From Staphylococcus condimenti (lineage in GTDB: Bacteria; Bacillota; Bacilli; Staphylococcales; Staphylococcaceae), in assembly GCF_001618885.1 (NCBI RefSeq), contig NZ_CP015114.1:2170001-2234000 (forward strand): a DNA stretch of 64,000 nucleotides. Direction: 5' to 3'. The translations under genes and the position numbers were made by a program. Shown in pieces: positions 56,798 through 64,000 of the stretch (position 1 is the first letter of the stretch; each line of letters opens with the position of its first letter). The notes beneath the pieces were generated by a model that made no database searches, was not told where the DNA came from, and worked only from the letters and a program-made list of their open reading frames with translations.

Positions 56798-58627
56798 ATG
56801 ATATTTTATCATTTAAAACATATGTTGATTGGTAAACCCAAAAGAAACCGAGAATTGTCTCATGAAAAAATCAGCAAAGTTAAAGCACTCGCTATATTAT
56901 CTTCAGACGCACTGTCGTCAGTTGCATATGGACCTGAACAAATACTCATTACTTTAACAGCTGTGAGTGCAGCAGCAACTTGGTTTACCTTACCGATTAC
57001 AGCAGGTGTATTAATCTTGCTATTAGCGTTAATTTTGTCGTATCGACAAATTATATATGCTTATCCAGAAGGCGGAGGAGCCTATGTTGTTACAAAATAT
57101 AACTTAGGAGAGAAAATGTCTTTACTCGCTGGTGGTTCATTACTGGTTGATTATATATTAACCGTAGCTGTAAGTATTTCATCTGGAGCCGATGCATTTA
57201 TTGCGGCTTTTCCCAATTTATATCAACACAAAGTATTGATCGCATGTTTATTAGTCGTAATTATTTTAGTTTTAAATTTACGTGGATTAACTGATTCTGC
57301 AACTGTATTATCCTATCCGGTCTATCTATTTATTTTTGGAATGATCGTATTGATTTTATACGGAACATTTAAAGTTGCCACAGGACAAGCACAACCAGAT
57401 ATGCATGCATCAGTAGGCACAGCAGTTCCAGGTGTAACATTATTCTTATTGTTGCGGGCATTTTCTTCTGGTGCTTCATCATTAACAGGTATTGAAGCTA
57501 TTTCAAATGCCGTTACTAGTTTTCATAACCCTGCACCCAAAAATGCTGTGAAAACATTGATTGCGATGGGAAGCATTTTAGCCTTTTTATTAGTTGGCAT
57601 TGTAGGTTTATCATACTGGTATGGTATTGTACCGCATATGGAAACGACAGTATTATCGCAGTTAGCGACACATGTTTTTGGACAAAATGTAGCCTTTTAT
57701 TTTATCCAAGCTACAACAGTATTGATTTTAGTATTGGCAGCCAATACCGGCTTTACCGCTTTTCCAATGTTAGCAGCTAATATGGCTCAAGATAAATATA
57801 TGCCACACATGTTTACAGTTCGTGGAGACCGATTAGGTTATTCGAATTCTATGATTATTTTAGGAAGCGTCGCGATAGTTTTAATCATTGCTTTTAAAGG
57901 TGCTACTGAAAATTTGATTCCTTTATATGCAACGGGCGTATTTATACCCTTTACACTTGCGCAATATGGAATGGTTGTAAAATGGGTGAGAGAACGTCCT
58001 AAAGGCTGGTTGTTGAAATTATCAGCAAATGCACTTGGAGGCACTATAACATTCATTGTGTTTATGATTTTTTTGATTACTAAATTCTCACATGTATGGC
58101 CGATTTTAATTTTCTTACCATTTGTAGTGTTAGTATTATTAAAAATCCGTTCGCATTATCGAGATATTGCAGAACAGTTACGTACTGAAGCACAATTCAA
58201 AGAATTAAAAGATGTTGATAAAAACTTAGCATTAATACCAGTCAGCAGTGTATCATCGATTGTTGATAAATCTATTGAATATGCTGAGTTGACTGCTGAT
58301 CGTACGATTGCAGTACATGTGTCTTTTGATGCAGCAAAAGATAAAGCTATGCAAGAAAAATGGAAAGTACATTACCCTGATATTCGCCTGGTTATTTTAC
58401 ATTCAGAGTATCGAAGTGTAGCAAGACCATTAGCACGTTTTATTGATAGAATAAGAAGTAAAGCAGAAAATGAACATTTTGTAATTACAGTGATTGTGCC
58501 ACAATTTATTACCAATAAACCCTGGCAAAATTTACTGCATAATCAAACAGGAATTTTATTACGATGGACATTGTTCTATCAAAAAAATTGTATTTTAGCT
58601 ATGATTCCAATGAAGTTGAAAAAATAA
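56798..58627 (+). CDS. kimA: KimA-like potassium importer
   Basis: A 609-residue KUP/APC-type transporter that agrees closely by eye with B. subtilis KimA (YdaO): the N-terminal HLKHMLIGKP, ALAILSSDALSSVAYGPEQIL, YRQIIYAYPEGGGAYVV, and the cytoplasmic C-terminal domain (about 460-609) with ALIPVSSVSSIVDKSIEYA. It has about 12 helices and should bring in potassium with protons at low external K+, and in Bacillus it is shut by c-di-AMP. AGAGGTCATGAATT precedes the ATG. Single gene with its own terminator. Confidence 0.88.
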   Translation: MIFYHLKHMLIGKPKRNRELSHEKISKVKALAILSSDALSSVAYGPEQILITLTAVSAAATWFTLPITAGVLILLLALILSYRQIIYAYPEGGGAYVVTKYNLGEKMSLLAGGSLLVDYILTVAVSISSGADAFIAAFPNLYQHKVLIACLLVVIILVLNLRGLTDSATVLSYPVYLFIFGMIVLILYGTFKVATGQAQPDMHASVGTAVPGVTLFLLLRAFSSGASSLTGIEAISNAVTSFHNPAPKNAVKTLIAMGSILAFLLVGIVGLSYWYGIVPHMETTVLSQLATHVFGQNVAFYFIQATTVLILVLAANTGFTAFPMLAANMAQDKYMPHMFTVRGDRLGYSNSMIILGSVAIVLIIAFKGATENLIPLYATGVFIPFTLAQYGMVVKWVRERPKGWLLKLSANALGGTITFIVFMIFLITKFSHVWPILIFLPFVVLVLLKIRSHYRDIAEQLRTEAQFKELKDVDKNLALIPVSSVSSIVDKSIEYAELTADRTIAVHVSFDAAKDKAMQEKWKVHYPDIRLVILHSEYRSVARPLARFIDRIRSKAENEHFVITVIVPQFITNKPWQNLLHNQTGILLRWTLFYQKNCILAMIPMKLKK

Positions 58628-58631
58628 GAAG

Positions 58632-58662
58632 AAACGTCAGTCTCAAGGATTGACGTTTTTTT
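58632..58662 (+). terminator. Terminator after kimA-like gene
   Basis: AAACGTCA / TGACGTTT stem with an 11-base loop and TTTT tail. Confidence 0.88.
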
Positions 58663-58792
58663 ACATTTTTATTCTAAATATCAATGAAATAATATTATGC
58701 TTAAAGTATAATGATTTTAATAAGAATAATTAGAAAAACATCAATTGATTAGTTGTGAATTATTCTTAAATACATAATTGGGTGGTAACGTT

Positions 58793-59695
58793 ATGAATAA
58801 AATTGCAAAGTATTCAGCAATCGTAGGTATTGCTAGTTCATTATTAATTTCAGGACCAGCAAATGTGCATGCTGCAGGTGGTTCCCAAGCAGCAACAACA
58901 GTGAAAGAACAACAAACAACACAACAAGAAGTTAATTTAGGCGAGCAAAATACGATGAGTGTTTCATGGTATCAAAACTCAGCAGAAGCCAAAGCATTAT
59001 ATTTGCAAGGTTATAATACTGCTAAAGACAATTTAGATAAGCAATTGAAGCACTATCACGGCAAAGGAAAAGGTAAGAAACAACCTGCGATTGTATTAGA
59101 TATCGATGAAACAGTATTAGATAACTCTCCGTATCAAGCTTATGCTTCATTGAATAATACTACATTCCCAAAAGGTTGGCATGAATGGGTAATGGCTGCT
59201 AAAGCTAAACCTGTTTATGGTGCAAAAGAATTTTTAAATTATGCGAATAAAAAAGGAGTAGCAATTTATTACGTGTCCGACCGTGACAAAGATACTGAAT
59301 TAGAAGCGACTTCTAAAAACTTAAAAGCCCAAGGTTTACCGCAAAATGATAAATCGCATATTTTGCTCAAAGGTAAAAATGATAAAAATAAAGAAAGCCG
59401 TCGTAATTATGTGAAAAAGAACCATAACTTATTGATGCTGTTCGGCGATAACTTATTGGACTTTGAGGATCCTAAAGCTAAAACAGCTCAATCACGTACT
59501 GATTTAGTGAATGAGAAAAAAGAAGAATTTGGACGCAAGTATATCATTTTCCCAAATCCAATGTACGGCAGCTGGGAGTCAACTTTATACAATAACGATT
59601 ACAGTAAATCATCACAAGAAAAAGATCAATTACGCAAAGCTTCTTTAACTACTTTTGATCCTGCTACAGGAGAAGTGAAACAAGCACAACAATAA
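58793..59695 (+). CDS. Secreted HAD acid phosphatase, P4 (e) family
   Basis: A 300-residue exported phosphatase. The start at 58793 follows GGGTGG; an upstream TTG frame is rejected. The signal peptide MNKIAKYSAIVGIASSLLIS ends at a likely AxA site (NVHA) near residue 27, and there is no lipobox cysteine, unlike Haemophilus P4, so it should be secreted or wall-associated. The HAD motif IVLDIDETVLDN (about 99-110), YYVSDRDKD and MLFGDNLLDFED give the class B/IIIB active site. It removes phosphate from nucleotides or other esters outside the cell. Confidence 0.88.
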   Translation: MNKIAKYSAIVGIASSLLISGPANVHAAGGSQAATTVKEQQTTQQEVNLGEQNTMSVSWYQNSAEAKALYLQGYNTAKDNLDKQLKHYHGKGKGKKQPAIVLDIDETVLDNSPYQAYASLNNTTFPKGWHEWVMAAKAKPVYGAKEFLNYANKKGVAIYYVSDRDKDTELEATSKNLKAQGLPQNDKSHILLKGKNDKNKESRRNYVKKNHNLLMLFGDNLLDFEDPKAKTAQSRTDLVNEKKEEFGRKYIIFPNPMYGSWESTLYNNDYSKSSQEKDQLRKASLTTFDPATGEVKQAQQ

Positions 59696-59703
59696 TTGAA
59701 AAC

Positions 59704-59745
59704 AAAAAAGCCAATTGCACTTTTATGTGAGTGCACTTGGCTTTC
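59704..59745. terminator. Bidirectional terminator between phosphatase and cycA-like gene
   Basis: AAAGCCAATTGCACT / AGTGCACTTGGCTTT stem with one mismatch, between convergent genes. Confidence 0.92.
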
Positions 59746-59751
59746 AAGCTT

Positions 59752-61149
59752 TTAATCAGCTTTAGGCTTATTGCCTTCTCTCATTTTTTGTACATTGGCA
59801 CGGGCATTATTTTTATATTTCTGATACATAATAATCATAAAGATGAACCAAATTGGAGAAACAAATAGTGCTTTTCGTGTTTCATCTGTAAATAATAATA
59901 ATACATACGCAAAGATAAAGAATGCTAATACAGCAAAAGCGGTATATGGACCACCTGGTAATTTAAAATCGTTAGCTTTATGTTCTTTTTTGTTTTTAAA
60001 CGCATATACGATATATGAAATGATGATTAATGTCCAGACGAATAAGTATAATACGGTTGATAGTGTTGTAACGTAAATAAAGAGTTGAACAGCATTTGGA
60101 AATACATAGTTCAGCAATGCTGCAAATAACAATAATAATGATGAAAGCAACATAGAAATATGTGGTACACCATGATTGTTGACTTTGCCTAAAACTTTCG
60201 GACCTAAGCCTTGTTCAGCTAAGCCGAATAAGATACGGCTGTTTGAATAAATACCGCTATTTGTCGCTGATGCTGCGGCTGTAATAACAACAAAGTTAAC
60301 TAAGCTTGCTGCAAATGGGATACCGATTAAACCAAATACCTTAACGAAAGGACTTGAGTTTTCACTTAATGTATTCCAAGGAACAACAGATGTAATGATA
60401 ATCAATGAACCTACGTAAAAAAGCAAGATACGTACAGGAACATTATTAATAGCTTTTGGAATCGTTTTTTCGCGATCTTTCGTTTCACCAGCTGTTACAC
60501 CAATCAATTCAATACCGATAAATGAATAGATTGCCATTTGGAATGCCATTAAGAAACCGAATGCGCCATGCGGGAACATCCCGCCATGCGACACTAAGTT
60601 GCTGAAACTTGCTGTTCCGTGATCAGTTTTAAATGAAAAGAAGATTAAGATTAAACCTACAACGATTAAAGCAAGAATCGTAATAATTTTAATCAAAGCG
60701 AACCAAAATTCTAACTCCCCAAAAAGTTTGGCACCTAATAAATTAAATGCAATTAATACAAGTACTACAAAAAGAACTGAAATCCAGTTTGGTACTTGCG
60801 GCAGCCAATAGGCGATATATTGACCAATCGCTGTTAAGTCGGACATGCTTGAAACAATCCAACAGAACCAGTATGTCCATCCTATAACAAATCCGCCGAA
60901 TGGTCCTAAATACTCATTTGCTATATCTACAAATGAGTTGAATTTCGTGTTGCTGAGTAACAATTCACCAAGTCCGCGCATAAAGGCAAATAAAAACATA
61001 CCAATGATGATATATGCGATGAAAATACTCGGACCTGTAAGTTTAATAGTTTGGCCAGAACCTAAGAAAAGCCCTGTGCCGATTGCTCCGCCAATGGCAA
61101 TCAATTGAATATGCCTATTGGAAAGCTCCTTTTGCAATTTTTGTCCCAA
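59752..61149 (-). CDS. cycA: CycA-like amino acid permease
   Basis: A 465-residue APC-family permease (amino acid transporter family) with 12 helices. The helix-1 signature LIAIGGAIGTGLFLGSGQTI, then GYTYWFCWIVSSMSDLTAIG and ESGxxNSGIYSNSRILFGLAEQG-like region fit the D-serine/D-alanine/glycine transporter CycA. It would take up alanine, glycine and D-amino acids with protons. The ATG at 61149 has CTGAAAGGGTGTC upstream. Exact substrate not provable here. Confidence 0.85.
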   Translation of the reverse strand: MGQKLQKELSNRHIQLIAIGGAIGTGLFLGSGQTIKLTGPSIFIAYIIIGMFLFAFMRGLGELLLSNTKFNSFVDIANEYLGPFGGFVIGWTYWFCWIVSSMSDLTAIGQYIAYWLPQVPNWISVLFVVLVLIAFNLLGAKLFGELEFWFALIKIITILALIVVGLILIFFSFKTDHGTASFSNLVSHGGMFPHGAFGFLMAFQMAIYSFIGIELIGVTAGETKDREKTIPKAINNVPVRILLFYVGSLIIITSVVPWNTLSENSSPFVKVFGLIGIPFAASLVNFVVITAAASATNSGIYSNSRILFGLAEQGLGPKVLGKVNNHGVPHISMLLSSLLLLFAALLNYVFPNAVQLFIYVTTLSTVLYLFVWTLIIISYIVYAFKNKKEHKANDFKLPGGPYTAFAVLAFFIFAYVLLLFTDETRKALFVSPIWFIFMIIMYQKYKNNARANVQKMREGNKPKAD

Positions 61150-61365
61150 ATTATTGACACCCTTTCAGATTTATATATGACAAAGGGGTTTTAGTGTTGT
61201 CGTCAAATGTTGTTATTAATGATATAGAAAAGATTCTAATTTTGCAATTATTAATAGATAAATTATAAGTCAACTTAATCAATTGCATAAGTTATTATTA
61301 TCCTATAAAGAGCACTAATAAACACAATATCATTATGTAATTTTCCACTTTTCGAAATACATATA

Positions 61366-61396
61366 ATAAAAACCAGCTCATAGAAGCTGGCTTTTT
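61366..61396 (-). terminator. Terminator after C39-like gene
   Basis: AAAGCCAGCTTCTATGAGCTGGTTT-type hairpin: arms CCAGCT / AGCTGG with a T run on the minus strand. Confidence 0.85.
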
Positions 61397-61405
61397 ATCA
61401 ACGAT

Positions 61406-62023
61406 TCAATTTTGGATTTTATGGTATATTGCTAACCGGCCAACCGAATCATAGCTTTCTTTCATTTTATCTTTAGGAATTTTAATGGTTTGAAACTTAG
61501 AAGGAATAATGGCAGGTAGGATTAATTTTTTTCCAAACTGAGACCACAATGGATCGATATAGTAATAATGTTCATCATCATAACCTATTAATAAAGTAAT
61601 ATGAATATTGGAAACCCATTCTTTGCGTCCTGAGTCTACTTTGAAAGTTCGTTTATGCGGTGTTTGACCTAATACTGTATGGTAAATCAATGCTGGCTGC
61701 CCGTTATCAATTAAAGTTTCTAACTCTTCAAGGGTTGTTCCTGTGCCATCTATAATTTTAGTGTCATAAAGCTGCAGATAGGGTGCAAATGCAGCAGGGA
61801 AAATTGTTTGATGTGCACCAGGTTTAATCATTAGAAAGTGTCCGACATATCCTTTGTTTGGATTGCTTGGATGTTTTGGCCATCGTTTCATCAATGAAAA
61901 GGGATGTACATAAATGTGGTTATAATTTAACAGCATGGAAGCGGCTGTACCTTCACAACCCATGACCATAGGAATAGGCGATAATTGACTTTTGGGTTTA
62001 ACATCTAATATTTTTTTGGACAT
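61406..62023 (-). CDS. C39-like papain-fold peptidase
   Basis: A 205-residue protein with a Peptidase_C39_2-type papain fold. The catalytic cysteine is C23 in VMGCEGTAASMLLNY, and the histidine/aspartate pair is in VSNIHITLLIGYDDEHYYYIDPLW (about 139-162). There is no signal peptide or membrane segment, so it is cytoplasmic or exported by another route. It is not fused to an ABC transporter and no double-glycine peptide gene was seen nearby. Substrate unknown; family membership is clear. Confidence 0.8.
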   Translation of the reverse strand: MSKKILDVKPKSQLSPIPMVMGCEGTAASMLLNYNHIYVHPFSLMKRWPKHPSNPNKGYVGHFLMIKPGAHQTIFPAAFAPYLQLYDTKIIDGTGTTLEELETLIDNGQPALIYHTVLGQTPHKRTFKVDSGRKEWVSNIHITLLIGYDDEHYYYIDPLWSQFGKKLILPAIIPSKFQTIKIPKDKMKESYDSVGRLAIYHKIQN

Positions 62024-62096
62024 AAAATGCGCTCCATCTCGTAGCTTAATAATTTTATTATAATTCTTGAAGCGCAGAGAACATAATGATTTGTTT

Positions 62097-62126
62097 AAAA
62101 AAACGACAAGGAGAATCCTTGCCGTT
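62097..62126 (-). terminator. Terminator after Bcr/CflA gene
   Basis: AACGGCAAGGA / TCCTTGTCGTT stem with one wobble and TTTTTTT on the minus strand. Confidence 0.92.
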
Positions 62127-62135
62127 GAAAGAAAA

Positions 62136-63332
62136 CTATGCTTTTTTAATCAACTTGCTCAACCAAATATTTAAAATAATGACTAAGATACTTGTTATAA
62201 CGATAATGATGATAAACGGACCAACATTTGTACCGCCTTTAATACCAACAAGCGGTGCGATGATACCGCCTAATATAAATTGGAATAATCCTAGTAAACT
62301 AGAAGCATTTCCACTTCCTCCAGATCTTTCTTCAATGGCTAAGGCAAATCCAACTGGGCCAATTCCTGTGACAGGACAAACCATGATAAAGAAAGAAATA
62401 ACAAGTAACCAGAGTGGAAGATGGAACCAAGTTGTAATAATCACTAAGAAAACACCTGTTAATTGAATAGCAGTCAAGATATGCAATAATTTTTCACGTG
62501 AAATATATTTCACAGCGAATGCTGTAATTTGGCTCATGAGAATCAAACCTACGCCGTTCACAGCATACATCCAACCGAATGCTTGAGGTGTCATGTGATA
62601 AATTTTTTGAGTGATAAATGGTGAAGCTGCAGCGTAACTAAATAACATAACATAAGTTAAACCTTGCATTAACATCGGTACAACAAATCTTGCGTTGCTT
62701 AATAAATGACCGAAATCTTTGAGAATTTCACCAAAGTTCAATCGTGCTACAGCATCAGAACGTGTTTCTTTCATCATTATCATTGCGGCAACAAATATTA
62801 CCAGGGAAATAATTGTTAAAGCAGCAAAAATCATTTTCCAAGAGGTAAATGCTAACGTATAGCCGCCTACAAGTGGGGCAATAATAGTGATAATACCATT
62901 TACAACTAATAAAGCAGCTAATGCTTGAGTCAAAGCAGTTCCATCAAATTGATCACCGACAGTTGCACGTGCAATAACAATTGCACCTCCGCCAAGTAAA
63001 CCTTGAATAAAGCGTAAGCCTAAAAATACATCGATAGAACTAATAAAAACACAGCTTAATGAAACAAGTGCCATTAAAATCAATATTGTCATCACTGTGC
63101 GTTTACGCCCATAAATATCTGAAAGCGGCCCGAAGATAAATTGTCCAAGAGCCATCCCAATCATTACAAAAGATAATGTTAACTGAGATGTAGAAGTTGA
63201 AACACCAAAGTCATCTTGGACTTGCGGCAATGCAGGGTTGTACATATCTACCAACATCGGACCGAAAGCTGTCATCGCACCTAAAACGATAATCATAATT
63301 AATGGCAGCCGCGCCTGTTCGTTTTTAATCAT
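62136..63332 (-). CDS. Bcr/CflA-family MFS drug exporter
   Basis: A 398-residue 12-helix DHA1 transporter. The start DMYNPALPQVQDDFGVSTSTSQLTLSFVMIGMALGQFIFGPLSD-region, with motif A GPLSDIYGRKR (about 72-82), is diagnostic of bicyclomycin/chloramphenicol-type exporters. The ATG at 63332 (MIKNEQARLP) follows GAGGAG by ten bases; a TTG-started extension upstream overlaps that site and is rejected. Drug range unknown. Confidence 0.85.
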   Translation of the reverse strand: MIKNEQARLPLIMIIVLGAMTAFGPMLVDMYNPALPQVQDDFGVSTSTSQLTLSFVMIGMALGQFIFGPLSDIYGRKRTVMTILILMALVSLSCVFISSIDVFLGLRFIQGLLGGGAIVIARATVGDQFDGTALTQALAALLVVNGIITIIAPLVGGYTLAFTSWKMIFAALTIISLVIFVAAMIMMKETRSDAVARLNFGEILKDFGHLLSNARFVVPMLMQGLTYVMLFSYAAASPFITQKIYHMTPQAFGWMYAVNGVGLILMSQITAFAVKYISREKLLHILTAIQLTGVFLVIITTWFHLPLWLLVISFFIMVCPVTGIGPVGFALAIEERSGGSGNASSLLGLFQFILGGIIAPLVGIKGGTNVGPFIIIIVITSILVIILNIWLSKLIKKA

Positions 63333-63843
63333 TTTAAATTTTCTCCTCTTCAATCAATTATTATCCATTATAACGATTTCACTTGAAATTTGTAACGACC
63401 TTTCTGTATTTTATTTTTTAAAATTGAATTAAAATAAGCATTGGTTTCGAATGAATACATATTTATTTGGGCATCAATAGTAAATCACTCATTTTTCTTT
63501 TGTTTTTCAAAAGTAAAATATGTAGATGTTTTTGATATTAGAGTGATTAAGCATTGTTTGATACGTAATATGTTCGTAAAGCGCTGATTACAGTATTCGT
63601 TTGCTTGTTTCTAATGCCAATAGCTTCTTCCATAAGACCTAGAGTTTATACTTATTGGGTAGTCATTATGTTGATATTGTTTGAAAATATAAAATTTAAT
63701 CAACAAATGGTCAGCAAAATGCTATTGAGTTTTGTTATAATCTTTTGTGGTGTTATGTTATTCATTCTTTCTACTGTAGTTTATACAAATGTATAACGAA
63801 TTCATGATGTTAGAAAACAAATAGTACATCATCATAGAAAATT
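63333..63843. other. Right-end region without intact genes
   Basis: About 510 bp of AT-rich sequence upstream of the Bcr/CflA gene. A plus-strand hydrophobic frame at about 63605-63796 has no ribosome site and is not called. Decayed glycosyltransferase-like sequence continues in from the right on the minus strand to about 63790. Confidence 0.5.
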
Positions 63844-64000
63844 TCACTCAATAAAAGTCATACATCTTCCTTTTGAAGCTTTAATACAAAGGTCGACATC
63901 TTCTTCAAAAAATAAGAACCGTGATCTTAAAGCGTATTGGAAGAATCCACAAAACACAAAAATTGAATTTGTACCATAGGGTGCATTAAATAAAAGTAAT
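63790..64000 (-). pseudogene. Glycosyltransferase family 2 remnant, cut by window edge
   Basis: On the minus strand an open frame enters from base 64000 and reads GFFQYALRSRFLFFEEDVDLCIKASKGR before stopping at 63844-63846. FLFFEEDVDLCIKA is the well-known GT2 acceptor-site region (FLYFEDVDLCLRA type). Normal proteins continue for tens of residues; here the continuation IFYDDVLFVF, stop, HHEF appears in another frame, matching the usual YYDP-V-V-HHE pattern. This indicates a frameshift and a stop, so the gene is broken at its 3' part. The rest lies outside the window. Confidence 0.55.

Noticed and set aside
63605..63796. Hydrophobic 63-residue plus-strand frame near the right edge
   Set aside because: Starts with TTG, no ribosome site, and its antisense side runs into glycosyltransferase remnants; likely non-coding.

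Overview
The window is an ordinary-density stretch of a low-GC Firmicute chromosome, best read as a coagulase-negative Staphylococcus. The genus call rests on the combination of lytS-lytR-lrgA-lrgB, clpL, norB, relP, an fphF-type esterase, an flp-type penicillin-binding-like protein, opuCABCD and gntRKP. The beta-galactosidase/AraC-type lac cluster and alsD-type acetolactate decarboxylase fit the carnosus/simulans/condimenti/xylosus-like food and skin species better than S. aureus; that species-level statement is inference. No rRNA, tRNA, insertion sequence, prophage or CRISPR array was seen. Most genes have clear AGGAGG-type ribosome binding sites and are separated by rho-independent terminators, several of which lie between convergent genes.

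Layout. 1-5.4 kb: lactose use (permease cut by the left edge, AraC-type regulator, GH2 beta-galactosidase). 5.4-9.8 kb: class III fructose-1,6-bisphosphatase, a two-gene ABC exporter, a DedA protein. 10-15.4 kb: ACS-family MFS carrier, a monooxygenase-fold protein, acetolactate decarboxylase, a FUSC-type membrane protein, a DUF2188 protein. 15.6-21.4 kb: a CobW/COG0523 GTPase under a perfect Zur operator, the small alarmone synthetase RelP, and ClpL behind a long regulatory region. 21.5-26 kb: PaiB-like protein and gluconate genes gntR-gntK-gntP with a perfect GntR operator. 26-32.2 kb: an unknown protein, an M20 deacylase, and ppx-ppk for polyphosphate. 32.5-41 kb: a DUF1307 lipoprotein, two tandem CPBP intramembrane proteases, FetAB-like exporter, MFS carrier, carboxylesterase and an acidic amino-acid permease. 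41.5-47.3 kb: a YdeI-like protein, a structured intergenic RNA candidate, the OpuC osmolyte importer and FphF. 47.3-53 kb: a TetR regulator with two small DUF3147 membrane proteins, then lrgBA and lytRS. 53-63.3 kb: NorB, a newly noted 56-residue membrane protein, Flp, KimA-like potassium importer, a secreted P4-type phosphatase, a CycA-like permease, a C39-like papain-fold protein and a Bcr/CflA exporter. 63.3-64 kb: no intact gene; the right edge holds a broken glycosyltransferase fragment.

How it works together. Much of the window concerns carbon choice (lac, gnt, fbp and sugar-acid carrier, several with catabolite-responsive cre-like sites), osmotic and potassium balance (OpuC, KimA), stress and stringent control (RelP, Ppx/Ppk, ClpL) and envelope/lysis control (LytSR-LrgAB, Flp). 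The parts most worth a second look are non-coding: a promoter-to-terminator structured RNA upstream of opuCA, a second RNA candidate with mutually exclusive helices at 15.47-15.56 kb, the Zur operator in front of the CobW GTPase, and the layered clpL control region. No previously unknown multi-gene system could be demonstrated from the sequence alone.
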